A DNA stretch of 64,000 bases from Schistosoma mansoni (GCF_000237925.1 NC_031495.1:23826872-23890871); one strand, 5' to 3'; shown: positions 13,001-24,970, counted from the stretch's first letter. Made by a program: numbers and translations. The notes: generated from the sequence alone by a model not told the origin.

Positions 13001-13141
13001 ACAGCTACTACACTCGTAGTACCCTACACGACAGCCGACACACAACTTGATACTTCGTCAACGTCGATAGATAAACCTAAAACAACGCGTTCTGGAAGAC
13101 GAATAAGATTTCCAGAACATCTTAACGAATATTGCACGTAG
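10058..13141 (+). CDS. pol: Pol region of the Boudicca-like element
   Basis: 1027 codons. In order: aspartic protease with DTGA near residue 12; reverse transcriptase with YVDD near residue 310; RNase H with FTDHKPL near residue 525; integrase with an HHCC zinc finger (HPGAR..., CVSCQ), then [14 protein letters not shown] and [13 protein letters not shown] of the catalytic core. Domain order PR-RT-RH-IN is that of Gypsy/Ty3 elements. Confidence 0.9.
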   Translation: MTTKVRYLVDTGAEVSVLPANSNDRLHESVLSLQAANGKPIATYGKRYVYLNVGLRKPIHWIFVVADVAMPIIGIDLLQHHNLLIDTRSRRLMDGNTKLSVCVTPCSGCRLSPVTIKHTIDPSYQSVLDKYPGIYQSQSKLPCVTSNVTHHISTTGPPVFSKARRLAPEKLRLAKNEFDHMMDLGIIRPSNSPWASPLHMVPKKDSNDWRPTGDYRRLNAKTIPDRYPLPHIHDLTATLKGTTVFSKIDLVKAYNQIPMAPDDIPKTAIITPFGLYEFLRMPFGLRNAAQTFQRFIDDVFRGLNFVHAYVDDCLIASPDRESHLKHLNIVFERLQRHGITVNIQKCQIGTNSLDFLGHTIDAQGIRLLRSKVAAILGYPEPTTIKHLRTFNGLVSFYRRFIPKCASLMKPLTDQLRGNAKSISLDDIARKAFSTVKEHIAKATLLAHQDTQAPISIAVDVSDSAIRGVFQQWVNNSRQPLGFFSRRLLDAESRYSTFGRELLAMYCAVRHFQHYIEGREFTLFTDHKPLTFSLSSSSNKYSPRESRQLDYISQFTSDIQHISGANNVVTDALSRISSLNSFQGLDLLKLAQLQKEDIDLQHELSSTTLKLRIKQMGTGKETLLCDTSTGRDRPIVPKHYRRNVFNTFHNLSHPGARATVKLIAERFCWPGMNKDVREWARSCVSCQKSKVIRYNKCPLGSFKTPDARFDHVHLDLVGPLPDSNGYSYLLICVDRFTRWPEAVPIKDITAETVARAFVEQWVANFGCPSTITTDRGRQFESGLFRCLTTLLGITRFRTTAYHPQANGLVERFHRQLKASLSASNVSQWTDALPLVLLGIRNAVKADIGYTASQLVYGTTLRLPGEFVDPSASSLNMDLNSYTSRLSNAMRSVKPAHTRPQSTDVFVQPELRHSTHVFVRRDSHRRPLESAYEGPFKVLQREPKYYVVDKNGTNDSISIDRLKAAYLEGNPSYVDFPSVQANDTATTLVVPYTTADTQLDTSSTSIDKPKTTRSGRRIRFPEHLNEYCT

Positions 13142-13679
13142 GACATAAGCTTTATCTTGAATTACCCTTTCATAGTTTATTATAAAATTTTTTTAATATG
13201 CTCATTTTTTTTATTTATATAAAAAAACAGAAAAAAACAAAACATTTTTATCGTTTTTTGAGCGTATATATATATATTTTTATATATAAAAAAAACCAAA
13301 AGAAAACCTTTTTTTCCGATAGCTTTTACGCTTTTTGTAAGTGTGTTAGTTTATTCATTTTTTTCCCGCTCACCTTGTGCCCCTACGCAAGTACAAGTGT
13401 ATTTTTGACATGCACTCACACGTTCTATTTTTCCTCTTTTCCAGGACGGCTGGAAAAGAACGATGAAGTTTCGCAAGGAACCGGAATTTTTCATTGTACT
13501 ATATTTCTTTATTGCTGTGTTGTACATTTTGGTCCCATAGTTTAAGGAAAGACGACCAGACGCTGCTAAACGAAGCAAGCTATCAGAAGAGTGTTTACCC
13601 ACGACAAACTCGTTGGGTTTAAACTTCTGGCTGGTCACGTCTTTGGGGCATCACTACCTCACTAGGGGGGGGGGTGATC
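13142..13679 (+). other. 3' untranslated region and polypurine tract of the LTR element
   Basis: AT-rich untranslated stretch ending in a G-run (about 13664-13675) just before the 3' LTR; this is the likely plus-strand primer. No further open frame such as an envelope gene is evident. Confidence 0.6.
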
Positions 13680-14005
13680 TGTAGCTGTAAATAATTCCCC
13701 AAAATCAATAGCTCATTAAGTGTTCGACATTGGATGCTGACCATGTTGTTTAAGTGGACTTGTTTAACTGAAGGCTTTCGGTCATGCATCCGTACCAGAT
13801 CACGTTTCAACACGGCGTGGGACACAGCTCCTACGTTTCATTAGCCAGCTTATAGAAAAGGTCCTCGATATATTGGTAACGAATCAAATATATCTTTCCT
13901 GCCTCTTCTCGTCTGACTTCTGATTTCTATCTGACTGGGAACGATCGAACATAGAAGGTGCTACTGGTAGCTAGTTGTAAAACTAGAACATCCGTTGCAT
14001 CATCA
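13680..14005 (+). repeat. 3' LTR of Boudicca-like element
   Basis: 326 bp direct repeat of 8673-8998, followed by AGAC matching the bases just left of the 5' LTR. Confidence 0.92.
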
Positions 14006-14427
14006 AGACCATCGAGTTCTGAACCCCTTATCTGCGATCGCACGTGAATGAGCCATGGTCTTAAGATTATGACTCAATGCTAGACTGAGATCACTGTGGG
14101 GCTGGACAACGGGTACCAAAAAGTTCAAACGATAGCTGAGTATGTTCTAAGCGAAAGTAGGCTACCGTCTAAAAAAATTAAAAGCAATTATTTCCTTTGA
14201 TAAATTTCGATAATGTAATAAGAAGACGAAGATTATCAGAACTATGTGATATATTAGCGCATTACATTTCGAACAATCTGATCACACATATACTTGTTAA
14301 GAACATTTATATATAAAAATAAAAGGTCAAATAGACTGGAAATAGGGTAAGAATAGACAAGGATAATAATGATAAAAATAATGTGAAAACAATTTGACAC
14401 CTAATCACTCTGGATAATAAGCATATA

Positions 14428-14953
14428 TTACCAGGGTAGGTTTAAGGAGAGAACAAACTGTTTTTGAATACACAAAGGGGGTTTGAATTTTCGTGTGGCT
14501 AAGGCTTCAATAAACCTCAGTATACGCCCTTTTACACTTTTAAACAACACAACAAAAGCCGCGTTAACATCAATCTTATCACCTGTTTCGATAATATGTT
14601 TGGCAATAGAGGATGATGGATGTTTATCCTCTACTCTTATTGTGTCATTTGACTCTATTTGTTTTTGCAACATTATTGGATCCCTTTCGAAGACATTTAT
14701 GTAAGTATTCTCTATAGGATTCTTTTGAATTGGTCGATCATTTAGGTGACATTAATATCAAAGGAAAAACTATGTGCTCATATGATGTGAATTCCTTATT
14801 CACAAATGTACCTTTAACAAAGACTATTGACTTTTTATGTGACTATATATCTTCAAGCAACCCTAAATTACCTATCCCCTTAAAAATTCTTAAAGATTTG
14901 TTACTTTTATGTACTGATAAAGTTCAGTTCACTTTTGAAGGCGAATATTTTCG
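14428..14953. pseudogene. PLE fragments of the left arm
   Basis: 14673-14428 minus encodes the PLE C-terminus; 14730-14953 plus encodes the RT start (MVDHLGDINIKGKTMCSYDV). They are joined head to head and mirror 15851-16376. Confidence 0.75.
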
Positions 14954-16074
14954 ATAATATGTTTGGCAATAGAGGATGATGGATGTTTATCCTCTGCTCT
15001 TATTGTGTCATTTGACTCTATTTGTTTTTGCAACCATTTTGGTACATGTTCACTCACCCTAATTTTCAGATCACGATTGCTTCTCCCTATGTATGTGTGA
15101 CCACACACACATTTAAATTTGTAAACACAGTGTGATGTAACACAATCGTTTTCATTTTGTCTAGGTTTTGAATGAAGCATGGACCTCGTTCTTTCTTTGA
15201 TAATGACCTTCGCTGCACAATACGTTTTGCTGATGACAGATTTAAGCATTTGTTTCAATAAAAGGCTATTTGGATCACCTCTAAATGGTAAGGTGATGTA
15301 GATAGGCTTTTTCTCTAACAAGGCTACAGTAGGTCTCGCTGTGCCCTGAACTTTCCATCTATTGATAAATTTAGGTGGATGACCATTCCCGATTAATGTC
15401 TTGGTTAACAACTTAACATCATCATCAATAGCGTCGTTTGTACAAATACGACCAAGTCTGTTAAAAAGGCACTTTACCAAACCACGTTTGTATTGCACAG
15501 GGCAATAACTATAGTAACTAAGATATTGACCCGTCCACGTAGGTTTTCGAAAAATGGATCGTTTTATTGAGCCATCTTCTCGTCTGTTTAGAAGTACATC
15601 TAGGAGGGGAAGTTGGTCGTTCTTCTCCTCTTCGCATGAAAGACTGATATGGTTTTGGATAGTGTTAAATTTATTCAATAGGCAGTTTATATCTTCCTTT
15701 CTTTCACAGATTACTAAGATATTGTCCACATATCTCCTATAAAGTGGCATGTTTCTGATTAGGTCTTCAGACAAATTTTCCACATGTGCCATAAACACAT
15801 CTGCTAGTAATGGTCCTAACGGACTATCCATTGCAACCCCATCATTCTGGCGAAAATATTCGCCTTCAAAAGTGAACTGAACTTTATCAGTACATAAAAG
15901 TAACAAATCTTTAAGAATTTTTAAGGGGATAGGTAATTTAAGGTTGCTTGAAGATATATAGTCACATAAAAAGTCAATAGTCTTTGTTAAAGGTACATTT
16001 GTGAATAAGGAATTCACATCATATGAGCACATAGTTTTTCCTTTGATATTAATGTCACCTAAATGATCGACCAA
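14929..16074 (-). CDS. PLE reverse transcriptase / GIY-YIG endonuclease, partial
   Basis: About 375 residues belong to the element. RT motifs visible are CSYDVNSLFTNVPL (first catalytic Asp region), QNDGVAMDSPLGPLLADVFM, and YRRYVDNILVI, where the usual YxDD reads YVDN. The C-terminus has CGHTYIGRSNRDLKIRVSEH, a GIY-YIG nuclease core with upstream Cys pairs. The frame starts inside the RT (fingers missing) and stops at HIIE, where an inverted junction cuts it; the final six residues are junction sequence. Intact C-termini of the same protein are at 14428-14713 (minus) and 16131-16376 (plus). Confidence 0.8.
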   Translation of the reverse strand: MVDHLGDINIKGKTMCSYDVNSLFTNVPLTKTIDFLCDYISSSNLKLPIPLKILKDLLLLCTDKVQFTFEGEYFRQNDGVAMDSPLGPLLADVFMAHVENLSEDLIRNMPLYRRYVDNILVICERKEDINCLLNKFNTIQNHISLSCEEEKNDQLPLLDVLLNRREDGSIKRSIFRKPTWTGQYLSYYSYCPVQYKRGLVKCLFNRLGRICTNDAIDDDVKLLTKTLIGNGHPPKFINRWKVQGTARPTVALLEKKPIYITLPFRGDPNSLLLKQMLKSVISKTYCAAKVIIKERTRSMLHSKPRQNENDCVTSHCVYKFKCVCGHTYIGRSNRDLKIRVSEHVPKWLQKQIESNDTIRAEDKHPSSSIAKHIIENIRLQK

Positions 16075-16130
16075 TTCAAAAGAATCCTATAGAGAATACT
16101 TACATAAATGTCTTCGAAAGGGATCCAATA

Positions 16131-16376
16131 ATGTTGCAAAAACAAATAGAGTCAAATGACACAATAAGAGTAGAGGATAAACATCCATCATCCTCTATTG
16201 CCAAACATATTATCGAAACAGGTGATAAGATTGATGTTAACGCGGCTTTTGTTGTGTTGTTTAAAAGTGTAAAAGGGCGTATACTGAGGTTTATTGAAGC
16301 CTTAGCCACACGAAAATTCAAACCCCCTTTGTGTATTCAAAAACAGTTTGTTCTCTCCTTAAACCTACCCTGGTAA
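16131..16376 (+). pseudogene. PLE endonuclease C-terminal fragment (right arm)
   Basis: Continues the GIY-YIG protein past HIIE to its natural end, LNLPW, then the 3' untranslated tail to 16606. The identical fragment in inverse orientation is at 14673-14428. Confidence 0.75.
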
Positions 16377-16689
16377 TATATGCTTATTATCCAGAGTGAT
16401 TAGGTGTCAAATTGTTTTCACATTATTTTTATCATTATTATCCTTGTCTATTCTTACCCTATTTCCAGTCTATTTGACCTTTTATTTTTATATATAAATG
16501 TTCTTAACAAGTATATGTGTGATCAGATTGTTCGAAATGTAATGCGCTAATATATCACATAGTTCTGATAATCTTCGTCTTCTTATTACATTATCGAAAT
16601 TTATCATCTAAAGGTCTGAAAGGTTTTTTTGAAGGCTTTGAATATGAAAGTCCTCCCACGTACAGACTGTTGTGATTCATTCTTCCTAA

Positions 16690-17130
16690 TTCCTCTAAAT
16701 GTATATTTTGTTGATCATTGATCCCATTTTAGAATGTACCATTTATATTTTGCCCCAGCCCTTTATCGTGAAACACCAAAAACAAACGCGATGTGTTTTT
16801 TACCGTACGATATAGTTTATTGTGGAACAGGTTGTCAATACCTATCCGTAACTGTGACACCTTTACCAAATTTAAAAGCCTAATAACCCTGTTACTAAAC
16901 TCTAAAGAGCTTCATCAACTATTCCTTGAACTCCCGCCAACCAATGAGGCACTTTATTATGGACCGCCTAATATCTAGACGGAACAAGGATAAAACGAAC
17001 CTCATTGTCGTTAGTGTGAATATAACCAAACTAAAGAAAACACGCTTTATCCTCCCCCACTATTTATTGATAATTAACTATGGCCTTCGGCTCCTTCCCT
17101 CACTTCTAGATCCCGAAACTCTCTAATGGT
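16690..17130 (+). mobile_element. CR1-like LINE, 3' end fragment
   Basis: The frame to 16978 reads LYFAPALYRETPKTNAMCFF, then VRYSLLWNRLSIPIRNC and FKSLITLLLNS. This is the usual C-terminal block of CR1/jockey-group reverse transcriptases (VR...LWN.LP..IR.....FK..L). Start and end are approximate; the rest of the element is missing to the left. Confidence 0.6.
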
Positions 17131-19039
17131 TAAAACCACATTATTCTTCCTAAGTGTCATGCCGTTTTATTTTTCTTAATATAAGTAGACAGATAACTCA
17201 CTAATTTAATGGATGCTGACCAACTAAGGCCGATCAAAAGAAGCTGAAATGTCCTAAACTTTTGTGAGTTGTTCAATGTTTTATTTTCCTTACCCTGAAA
17301 ATTTTACAATAATCTCTTTCATATCCTCTGGTTTGCTATTAGTCCTTACCATCTCTTAACCACATATGATCTGACTTGTCTCATAACTTTTGCCATTAGT
17401 TATCTTCATAGCAGTACGATATATTAAATGGATATCTAACCCATAATACCAATGCTTTTACCATGTGATTTGCTTGTAACATGAAACATGTAGAGACAGT
17501 GAATTCCAAATATGGTCCTTGATTAAAGCAATATTCATACTGACTTCAAACGTAAGAGAGCCTAACATCATAAAGGGAGGGAAGGTGGCGTTACTGACCA
17601 GCAAACATGATGGTGGGGAGATAACTTCGATCCACCCGTGTCTGTAGGGCAGAACATATTAAATTACGGCTCCTTGTGTCTAGTGGGATGTCACGAACCA
17701 ACGGTATTGATGCGAACTTATTCATGCAAAATACCTCTTTAAACCATGTTAAAAAAAGCTGAATTGGTTCCATGTCCTATCGAGTAAATCTATTACAAGC
17801 AAACTAGACAATTGGCTAAAAAAGAAGCCCACTCCATACCCTATAAAATCTGAAAACAAAAAAGAGAGTTCAAACAGCTTCGGAAAAAAGGAAGACAGTC
17901 ATTTGTATCGGAATACTGTTTTCAGCACTTTATTTTATAAATACACGTAATCCCATACTTCTTTCTGAACTACCTTCATTTATATAGTTCCTTATCCACT
18001 CATACCTTGTTCACACATAGTTTTCTTTAACACATTAGTATGCTCTTACCTAATAAGTACTTCAGTAACAGACAAATAGACTAGATGGTTATACCCTAAC
18101 TACTCTTCCATGAATATTGTGTGCTCTGCTTTTCGTCCTTCCTTTTTCTTACACCTTTTTCAGCCCCCTGGAGATACCCCACCGAAAACAGATATGGCAC
18201 GGGTGGCTTCGTCCTACACTGTTATTAAAGCCTCAGATATTCCGGAGGGATATAAGGTCGAAGCTTCTAAAAGCTCCCAACTTCGCATATATCTATTCTC
18301 GACCGTCAGCTGTATGTTGCAACTCTACCTTCATAAGGTGCGCCAAGTGTGATATTGACATGTTTCTAAAGAAATCCATTTTCATTCAAATATTATGAAA
18401 TATCAACCCAGCTGAGTAATTTTCTACAGTGAAAGTCGTAACTTCTGTAACAATTTGATCTTGCCTGTAAACCGGCATGCCTCATGTAAAAAACTGTTAT
18501 TTGAGAATAAATTATTATTATTATACCTTCACCGGATTCATATGTGTTCTCTGAGCCATATCTTTGTTATTTTAGCTGATATTTATTTTTGGCAGCTGAC
18601 ATATTGGTTCGCTTCCCTTTTCGGTCGCGCTGCCCGAGTTGACCAGAACCGTGCATTTTTGACTGTGAATCGAAGCACTGTTCCAGATCTTGAAACACTT
18701 TGTGTTGTAACACAGTTATATATTATCTTTCGAACAATCTCTGCGTAATCTATCCAGGAAGGGTATAATGAAAATTTTGTGTTGATAGGAACCTTTATTT
18801 GTTTCACTCAGTAGATCCCTTATATCCCTTGTTAATTTATCTATTTAATGTAATTAAAATTTGACTTCTGATTGAAAAATAGTCAGTTAAACAACTGGAT
18901 AGTAATATCTGTTAAGCTAGTAACGTACATTTCAATTTATAATGAAATTTAGAACCTCCATCTACCCGCTTACCTTGTTTCGGTTTCAACAAAGCGATAA
19001 CACGTATCCAAACTGATCTAGACAGTTACTCCTCATTCC
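17131..19039. other. no gene recognised
   Basis: AT-rich. A well-formed acceptor (CTTACACCTTTTTCAG, ending at 18162) precedes a short open frame to 18352 that I cannot identify; it may be a repeat remnant. Nothing else is supported. Confidence 0.4.
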
Positions 19040-19345
19040 AAAGTTTTTTTATTTGGAAGCTACACAAGCAACTCGAAGAAATATGGATGCAGAACTTTAC
19101 CTCCACCGAAAATGCAAATCAATCAAATCAAACAGCCGAGTTCCCACTAACCTTGATGGAACTAGAGAACTTCGTACACCACACCATGAAGATTCAGGCT
19201 ATAATAACATAACTGCAGAAATGATCGAGCTTGGTGAAATAAAGCCATTGCAATGCCATCACGACTAATGAACAACGTGTAGGAAAGCCTAAATGCAATT
19301 CCAACCCAATGGTTAGACGAAACGTCCTCAGAGTCTTTAGGAACC
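19040..19345 (+). mobile_element. possible RTE-type LINE remnant
   Basis: Short frames here contain YNNITAEMIELG, like the GPDNIPAEMLK segment of RTE reverse transcriptases. Heavily decayed and weakly supported. Confidence 0.25.
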
Positions 19346-19349
19346 AAGT

Positions 19350-21950
19350 GTCACGCAATGATTCCAACAACCATCGAAGTATATTCATACCTGGTGCGGC
19401 AGGAAAGACATTTACTGTAATGATCTGTGAAACGAGATTCAGGAGTTTTGAAAGAGCCTAAGAGACATTTATGGTGTCTAATGACCTTAGATTCCTGACA
19501 GCTTACACAGGGGAGTGCCCACTCCCTCACGTCTTTATTCATACCGGACCAGAAAAACCGTTCGTCTATAAGCTTGATTGTTGCACGAACACCTGGATGA
19601 GCAAGACTGTGCAACGTATTGAAGACATTGCGTCAATAATGTTTTGGTACGATTGGACGATCCCTACCTGCAGATGTGTCGCATAATAAGGTTTCTTTAC
19701 CTGTTCCCATCTATTTGATGCCCAGTTTTAGAGTTGTTGAGGATAACTCGTGCTGAAGATCAATGTCTTCCTTTTGGAGCTGAGCGAGTTTAAGAAAGTC
19801 GATTCCCTGGAAACTGTTCAAGGAACTAATTCGAGACAAGGCGTCTGCGACTACATTGTTAGCTCCAGAAATGTGTTGTATGTCCGAAGTAAACTGAGAA
19901 ATGCAGTTGTCGAGACTCTCGGGGTGAGTACTTGTCTGAAGATGAGCTTAAAGAGAATGTAAGAGGTTTTCGATCGGTAAAAAGCGTGAATTCTCTTCCT
20001 TCGATATAATGTTGGAAATGCCGTACAGCACAATACGTAGCTAGGAGTTCCCTACCGAACGTGCTGTACCTAGATTCCGCGTCTAGCAACCGTCTGGAGA
20101 AAAATCCTAAAGGTTGCCTTGAGTGGTTAACCCATTGTTGAAAGACTCCTCTGATTGCTGAGTCGGATACGTCTACTGCGATACTAATGGGCGCTTGAGT
20201 GTCCTGATGTGCAAGCAATAAGTTCCTTAATTTTGGAGAATGCTTCACGCGCGGTGTCTTCTAGACTAATTGATTTCACATTTCCACGAAGTTGGTCGGT
20301 TAGCGGTTTCATAGGGGATGCGCACTTCGGTATGAACCGTCTATAGAAACTTAAGAGACCGTTAAATGTGCGCAATTGCTTAATTGTGGTCGGTTCTGGG
20401 TAATTCAGAATGGCCGCCACTTTGCTTCTAAGGCGTCGGATGCCTTGAGCATCAATAGTGTGTCCTGAGAAGTCTAAGGAGCTTGTTCCGATTTGGCATT
20501 TCTGAATGTTGACAGTGATGCCATGCCTTTGGAGTCGTTCGAAAACAATGTTCAGATGCTTGAGATGTGATTCTCTGTCCGGACTTGCTATGAGGCAGTC
20601 ATCAACATACGCATGTACGAAGTTGAGACCTCGGAAAACGTCGTCTATGAACCTTTGGAAGGTTTGAGCGGCATTTCTTATACCGAAAGGCAGATGATTT
20701 GCAACCAGAGAAAGGAGGTACGCAAACAGATAACTTAGTGTTTCCGTCTACTAACCTTCGTTTGCATGTGTCCATGAGTAGATTGTGGTGTTGTAGCAAG
20801 TCTATACCAACGATTGGCATAGAAACATCTGAGACCACGAAAATCCAATGGATGGGTTTGCGTAAACTCATGTTAAAGTAAACGTACCTTTTCCCATATG
20901 TGGCGATCGGTTTTCCGTTTGCTGCATGTAAGTTTAAAACAGATTCCTGAAGCCCGTCGTTTGAATTTGCAGGAAGAACGCTAACTTCTGCGCCAGTACT
21001 GACGAGGTAGCAAACTTTCGTTGTCATATCTGTGACTTTTAAAAGGTGGCTTTGTTCGCCGGCTACGAATGCCGTTAACGCGTGCCGGCTGGGAAGTTTT
21101 ACGAGTTGTTTTTCGTGTCGGTGGATTTAGAGTTTTGATAATTGCAGGGTTTTCTGCAATTTCTGGAGGAGTTTCCATGCTGATTATGATACCAGCATTA
21201 GTCTGGGTTATCTGTCTTTCGTGTTCTGGAGACAGATCGCCTACGTAAAGTGGTTCTTCGAGGAGTATGTGACAGTTTACGGTCATTACGAAATCGAGGA
21301 TAGCGTGTCAGTGTATGACATAGTTCGATGATGTCATTCGGGGTCGTTTGAGGTTTTTCTTTGACTGAAAATACCTCGGTGTTAGAGGCCCTCGTGATTT
21401 CTATTATGCAGTCGGCAGATGCAACCAGCTCGTCTACGGCGTTGTTTTGAAACGAGACGAGAACTGCTTGCACCTGTTGTGGAAGTTTAGATGAGGAAAG
21501 TTGTTTGAATAGGCCTTCATCAAAAGTTCTTTGGCCAATAACTTCTCTCATCGTTAGCAACATATCTGTCACGGAGCCATTTTGCAGGTCGATACCATAA
21601 GGGAGTTGATCTAACTGTTGTCTATCGGTGAGATCTCCGTGTTTAAGAATTGATCGTTTTAAGAGTTTCGTAGGGTTCCAAAACATCACTAGTAAACATA
21701 CTAGGTGTTATGCACCTGTTGAAATCGTGCGCTAGTGCCTTTACAGCCGCGAGGAACTGTGCGCGTCCATCAGTAATGCCATACTCATGAAAGTCGGCTT
21801 CTAAGTAGTAGAACCAGGCTTCGATAATGTCCGGCCAAAAAGGCATTGGTTGAAACGAGAGTGGTGTAAGAGTGTTAATCTTAAGGAGCTTGCGAATCTG
21901 ATCAGTCATGGCGCGTTTAAAGTATAGGAATGAACGAGGAAAAAAGCTAT
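19350..21950 (-). mobile_element. fossil Boudicca-like LTR element, LTRs not seen
   Basis: Pieces similar to the element at 8673-14005 lie in order on the minus strand: Gag (21910-21200), protease region (21030-20750), RT (20700-20300), RNase H (20250-19860) and the start of integrase (19610-19400). No LTR was recognised at either end and the 3' portion is absent. Broken, with at least half a dozen breaks; clearly much older than the intact copy. Confidence 0.85.
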
Positions 21951-21989
21951 CCCAAAATAAACATTGTGCGTTGAATGTGCAGGAGCACA

Positions 21990-24358
21990 TTCAAAATAAA
22001 CATTACTTTCTCGTTTGTTTGTGTTGTTTGGATTATGTAGTTAGTTTCACTTCATTCAGTGACTCCTAATAAGCTATTTATTGAAATTACTATCGAAGTT
22101 TAGGAAGGGCCTTTTTTAGAATTAATCAGGCTTGTGTAGCAATATCCTTACTCCTCATCATATCATTTTAACGAGGATATCCATGGTCATATCCCCATGT
22201 ACTATGACAATATTGAGAACTAAAACTAACTTGAGCAGCACTAGCCAGCCCTCCTGTGGTACTGATTTTTAATCAGCCACTATGGTTTTCGTATTTCAAT
22301 TAAATTAAAGGAGATCCTGATCTGATTTTGGGGAATCTAGGGGTGTATTCTCAAAGTCATGACCATTTGTAGATACCCCGAAAGTGTAAGGAAATGTTAA
22401 AGGGGACTCGGAATTCCCAAAGGTCTTAGGGATTTCCCCGAAGTAACTTGAAGTTCCAAGAGAAAAACCACAGACGAACCGAAATTTTGTGATTTTTGTC
22501 TCAATTCCCCATAGTGTTCTATTGCAGCTTTCCTAAAATTGACAGACCTTGATATCACTCGTATTAGCCTATAATATAGTAGACTAATCTGTTCAATTTA
22601 GCCCAACATGTAGAGATTGTGTAAAAAATCAGTTGCTTTACTTGTCTTTATTGCGGAACATTCGACGACTCGTCGTTAACTCTGTAGTGTGGACGGTTTG
22701 ATGTTAATTAATACCTAATTGTTGACTTCAGCAATACTATTTGGAAAAAGTGGTTCAGTTTTAATTTTGGAGAACAGTTAAGGCGTTAGTTTCGAGGCAT
22801 TTCACCTCAATGAGGAAATTTAAGGGGAAACCCCCACTATCACCGTTCATGGTGGAGAAAAAGGTAACAATTTGGTGCATTGTCACATACATACATGCAT
22901 CTCGACATTTAGTTAATTTTCCCAAAACCTTTGTTTTTTTGTTGCTTGGATACTATTTCCTTAGTGCACTAATAATGAAATAACAAAAGAGATCCATTCT
23001 AGGTTGCTCTCATAGAGTTCTTTAGTCCCTCACTAAACTTCTGTAGAAGGCAGACATTTACTTCACATTATCTAAAAAAACTTTTTTCTACAATAAACTC
23101 AGAGGTATTTCTAGACCAGTTTTATTCTATATGGTTGGTTAATATTATGTATAAGTTCTTTAATTTCAAGTCATCGTATTGACTCTTAGACGAAAAAATC
23201 ACTTCGTTCTGTTCTTACTTTGTGTCACAAATACCACATCTAGTATTCTTTCTACCTGAAAGTGGTATTTGACTCCACTTAGTTGTATCAGGCGAGCAAT
23301 CTTTGGTTTATTCAAAAGTAAAATTAGCATTGTTATCTCCATATATTAAGATAATATTTGTGACATATTGATTTTATGCTTCGTAACACAATTCTTACAT
23401 CCCTATGTGTAGTTGTCCCTGGACAAGTTATTGTATGAATGTTATACACTAGGTAAATCACAAAGTTCAGTAATTAAATATAGGTTCGTCTTATGGAATT
23501 CGAGCTACTACCAAAAAACCAATACTATTTGGTATGTTGATGAATGTTTGTATCTACACGTAGGGTGTCAAATCAGCTCGAAATTTTTATTGATCATCAG
23601 TGGTCACCAACAAAAGTAATAAAAAGGACTTATTGGAATATTCCATGTTTCTTTAAAAGCCCAGTATAAAGCAGCTTTTTGACATCTTTTCACTTAGATG
23701 TAGCAACCGAAATGTGTTATGTATCTTGATTTAAATTAATGACTGGTCATTATGCATTTTCCGTGAATTGATGTTTAGGTTTGTACCTACTACATAGCAA
23801 AATGTTATATTTTAGATGTATTAAAAAACCTCTTGTGCGTTTTGGTGAAGTCAAAGTCCCCCGGTGCTGCTTACAGAGTCCGAAGTCTGATTGCGAATCA
23901 TCGTAAACTTTTCTGTTTACTAGTAATATGGATAGGCTTATCCACTCTTTACTACGTTGCAAAGTTCAGACAGTAATAGCTGTTCCCAATATCAGGCGTA
24001 GATTTTTGTGTGGACATTCTTTTTGATCATTTGTTCTCGTAAAGGCCGTAAATCATAAACATTCGCGTAGGCAATTCGCTTTGAACTGCACTTCTTATAT
24101 GAGGATCGGTAGCTATCTGGCTCCCTGATTTGAAGTAGAGGACTATTGATATCTGCAATCTAGGGGTTGAAACTCAAATGCTTCAACCACTAACTTACCT
24201 CCAAGAAAGACTCATTATCCAAAATCCACTCATTTTTGTCAAATAATGGCTTCATTTTTACCATGTAATTTTCTTTTCAGGCATTTTCTAACCTCTCCAT
24301 GTAACAGTATGTGGCTATCTGCTAACTAGATATTGTTTTTGCTTCAGCATCCAGCATA
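21990..24358. other. intergenic stretch left of POLR3K
   Basis: No gene seen. 24100-24205 (minus) carries A/B-box-like spacing resembling a decayed tRNA-derived SINE head, which is weak. The POLR3K promoter should lie in the last few hundred bases; I see no distinctive element. Confidence 0.4.
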
Positions 24359-24706
24359 ATGCCTGTTTTATTTTGTCCCCTTTGTCACTCTTTATTAATG
24401 ATTGAAGAGTCGGCTCATTGCTATTCGTTGAACTGTTCTGCTCCCATATGTTCTTACAGGTGGTTTGTCACTCAGCCACTAGTTTTAGAACATAAGCCAA
24501 GACAGGATGTTCGTTTACGTTTAGAGGAAGACGCCGTTTTCTCAGTTGAAGATGAATACAGTTCTTCTGCTCAGACAGATGAAAAGTGTCCCAAGTGTAG
24601 TCATACGCGAGCGTATTTCGTCCAAATGCAAACACGTTCAGCTGATGAACCCAGCACAATCAAGTATTCTTGTATAAAATGTCACCATATCTGGACTGAA
24701 CAATAA
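24359..24706 (+). CDS. POLR3K: RNA polymerase III subunit RPC10 (POLR3K/RPC11)
   Basis: 115 residues, intronless, against 108 in human. The N-terminal zinc ribbon begins MPVLFCPLC and the C-terminal TFIIS-like ribbon has CPKCSHTRAYF, the catalytic hairpin QTRSADEP, and CIKCHHIW. In the family this subunit drives cleavage of backtracked RNA and termination/reinitiation by Pol III; the acidic pair of RSADEP is the cleavage centre and is present. The second N-terminal cysteine pair appears as C26-x4-C31 rather than the usual C-x2-C. The start at 24359 is the only Met placing CPLC at the normal distance from the N-terminus. It is likely a functional host gene flanked by repeats. Confidence 0.93.
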   Translation: MPVLFCPLCHSLLMIEESAHCYSLNCSAPICSYRWFVTQPLVLEHKPRQDVRLRLEEDAVFSVEDEYSSSAQTDEKCPKCSHTRAYFVQMQTRSADEPSTIKYSCIKCHHIWTEQ

Positions 24707-24894
24707 CAAGTATTGTAACTGTATAGAAATGTGCTTGTTCAGATTACTTTGTTTATTTTATAAAATAATTTAATAACGATTGATTGCATCATTTATATTT
24801 ATTTGTGCAGCTCACTAAGTACAGATCCGTTTACTCAGTTTGTGTTACAATTTTTGTGTGAGGTTTAGTGATGCTTTGCGGTTGTTCGAACAGA

Positions 24895-24970
24895 AGTATG
24901 TGAAGTAAGACTCAAATTCTCGACCTAGTGTTTAAAAGTTGAATGCCTTAGCTTCTAAACCGTCGCTCAA
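24895..24970 (-). repeat. possible tRNA-derived SINE head fragment
   Basis: On the minus strand, GCGACGGTTTAGAAGC and GGTCGAGAATTTGAGTC have A/B-box-like character and resemble the heads at 25818-26284. Old and uncertain. Confidence 0.3.

Larger units (their letters stand above)
8673..14005 (+). mobile_element. Boudicca-like LTR retrotransposon (Gypsy, CsRn1 clade)
   Basis: 5333 bp with 326-bp direct LTRs at 8673-8998 and 13680-14005, both starting TGTAGCTG and ending ATCATCA, flanked by AGAC on each side (4-bp target duplication). The primer site at 9000-9017 resembles the 3' end of tRNA-Trp, and the Gag zinc motif is of CHCC type; both are known CsRn1-clade traits, and Boudicca is the schistosome member with LTRs of this size. 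I saw only one difference between the LTRs, so insertion is recent. Gag and Pol regions are both open and in different frames, as is common in this group. It looks whole from the sequence alone. Confidence 0.92.
14198..16606. mobile_element. Penelope-like element (PLE) in an inverted duplication
   Basis: A PLE reverse transcriptase plus GIY-YIG endonuclease frame lies on the minus strand at 16074-14929. It is enclosed by near-identical inverted arms of 756 bp, 14198-14953 and 15851-16606. Each arm is itself a head-to-head join of the RT start with the endonuclease 3' end and its untranslated tail. Partial, inverted and tandem copies are typical of PLEs. The outer end (AAATTTATC) matches the PLE end at about 30640. 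Confidence 0.85.

Noticed and set aside
16550-16606. Possible hammerhead in the PLE terminal region (CTGATAATC...CGAAATTT)
   Set aside because: Hammerheads are known in some PLE ends, but here the first core block has A for the invariant G and the stems do not close; the copy at 30.6 kb has CAAA for GAAA. Not supportable by eye.
18110-18398. Exon-like frame after a strong acceptor near 18162
   Set aside because: The wording (SDIPEGYKVEASK and its other frame) reminded me of a common schistosome repeat, but I could not place it in a gene or element with confidence.
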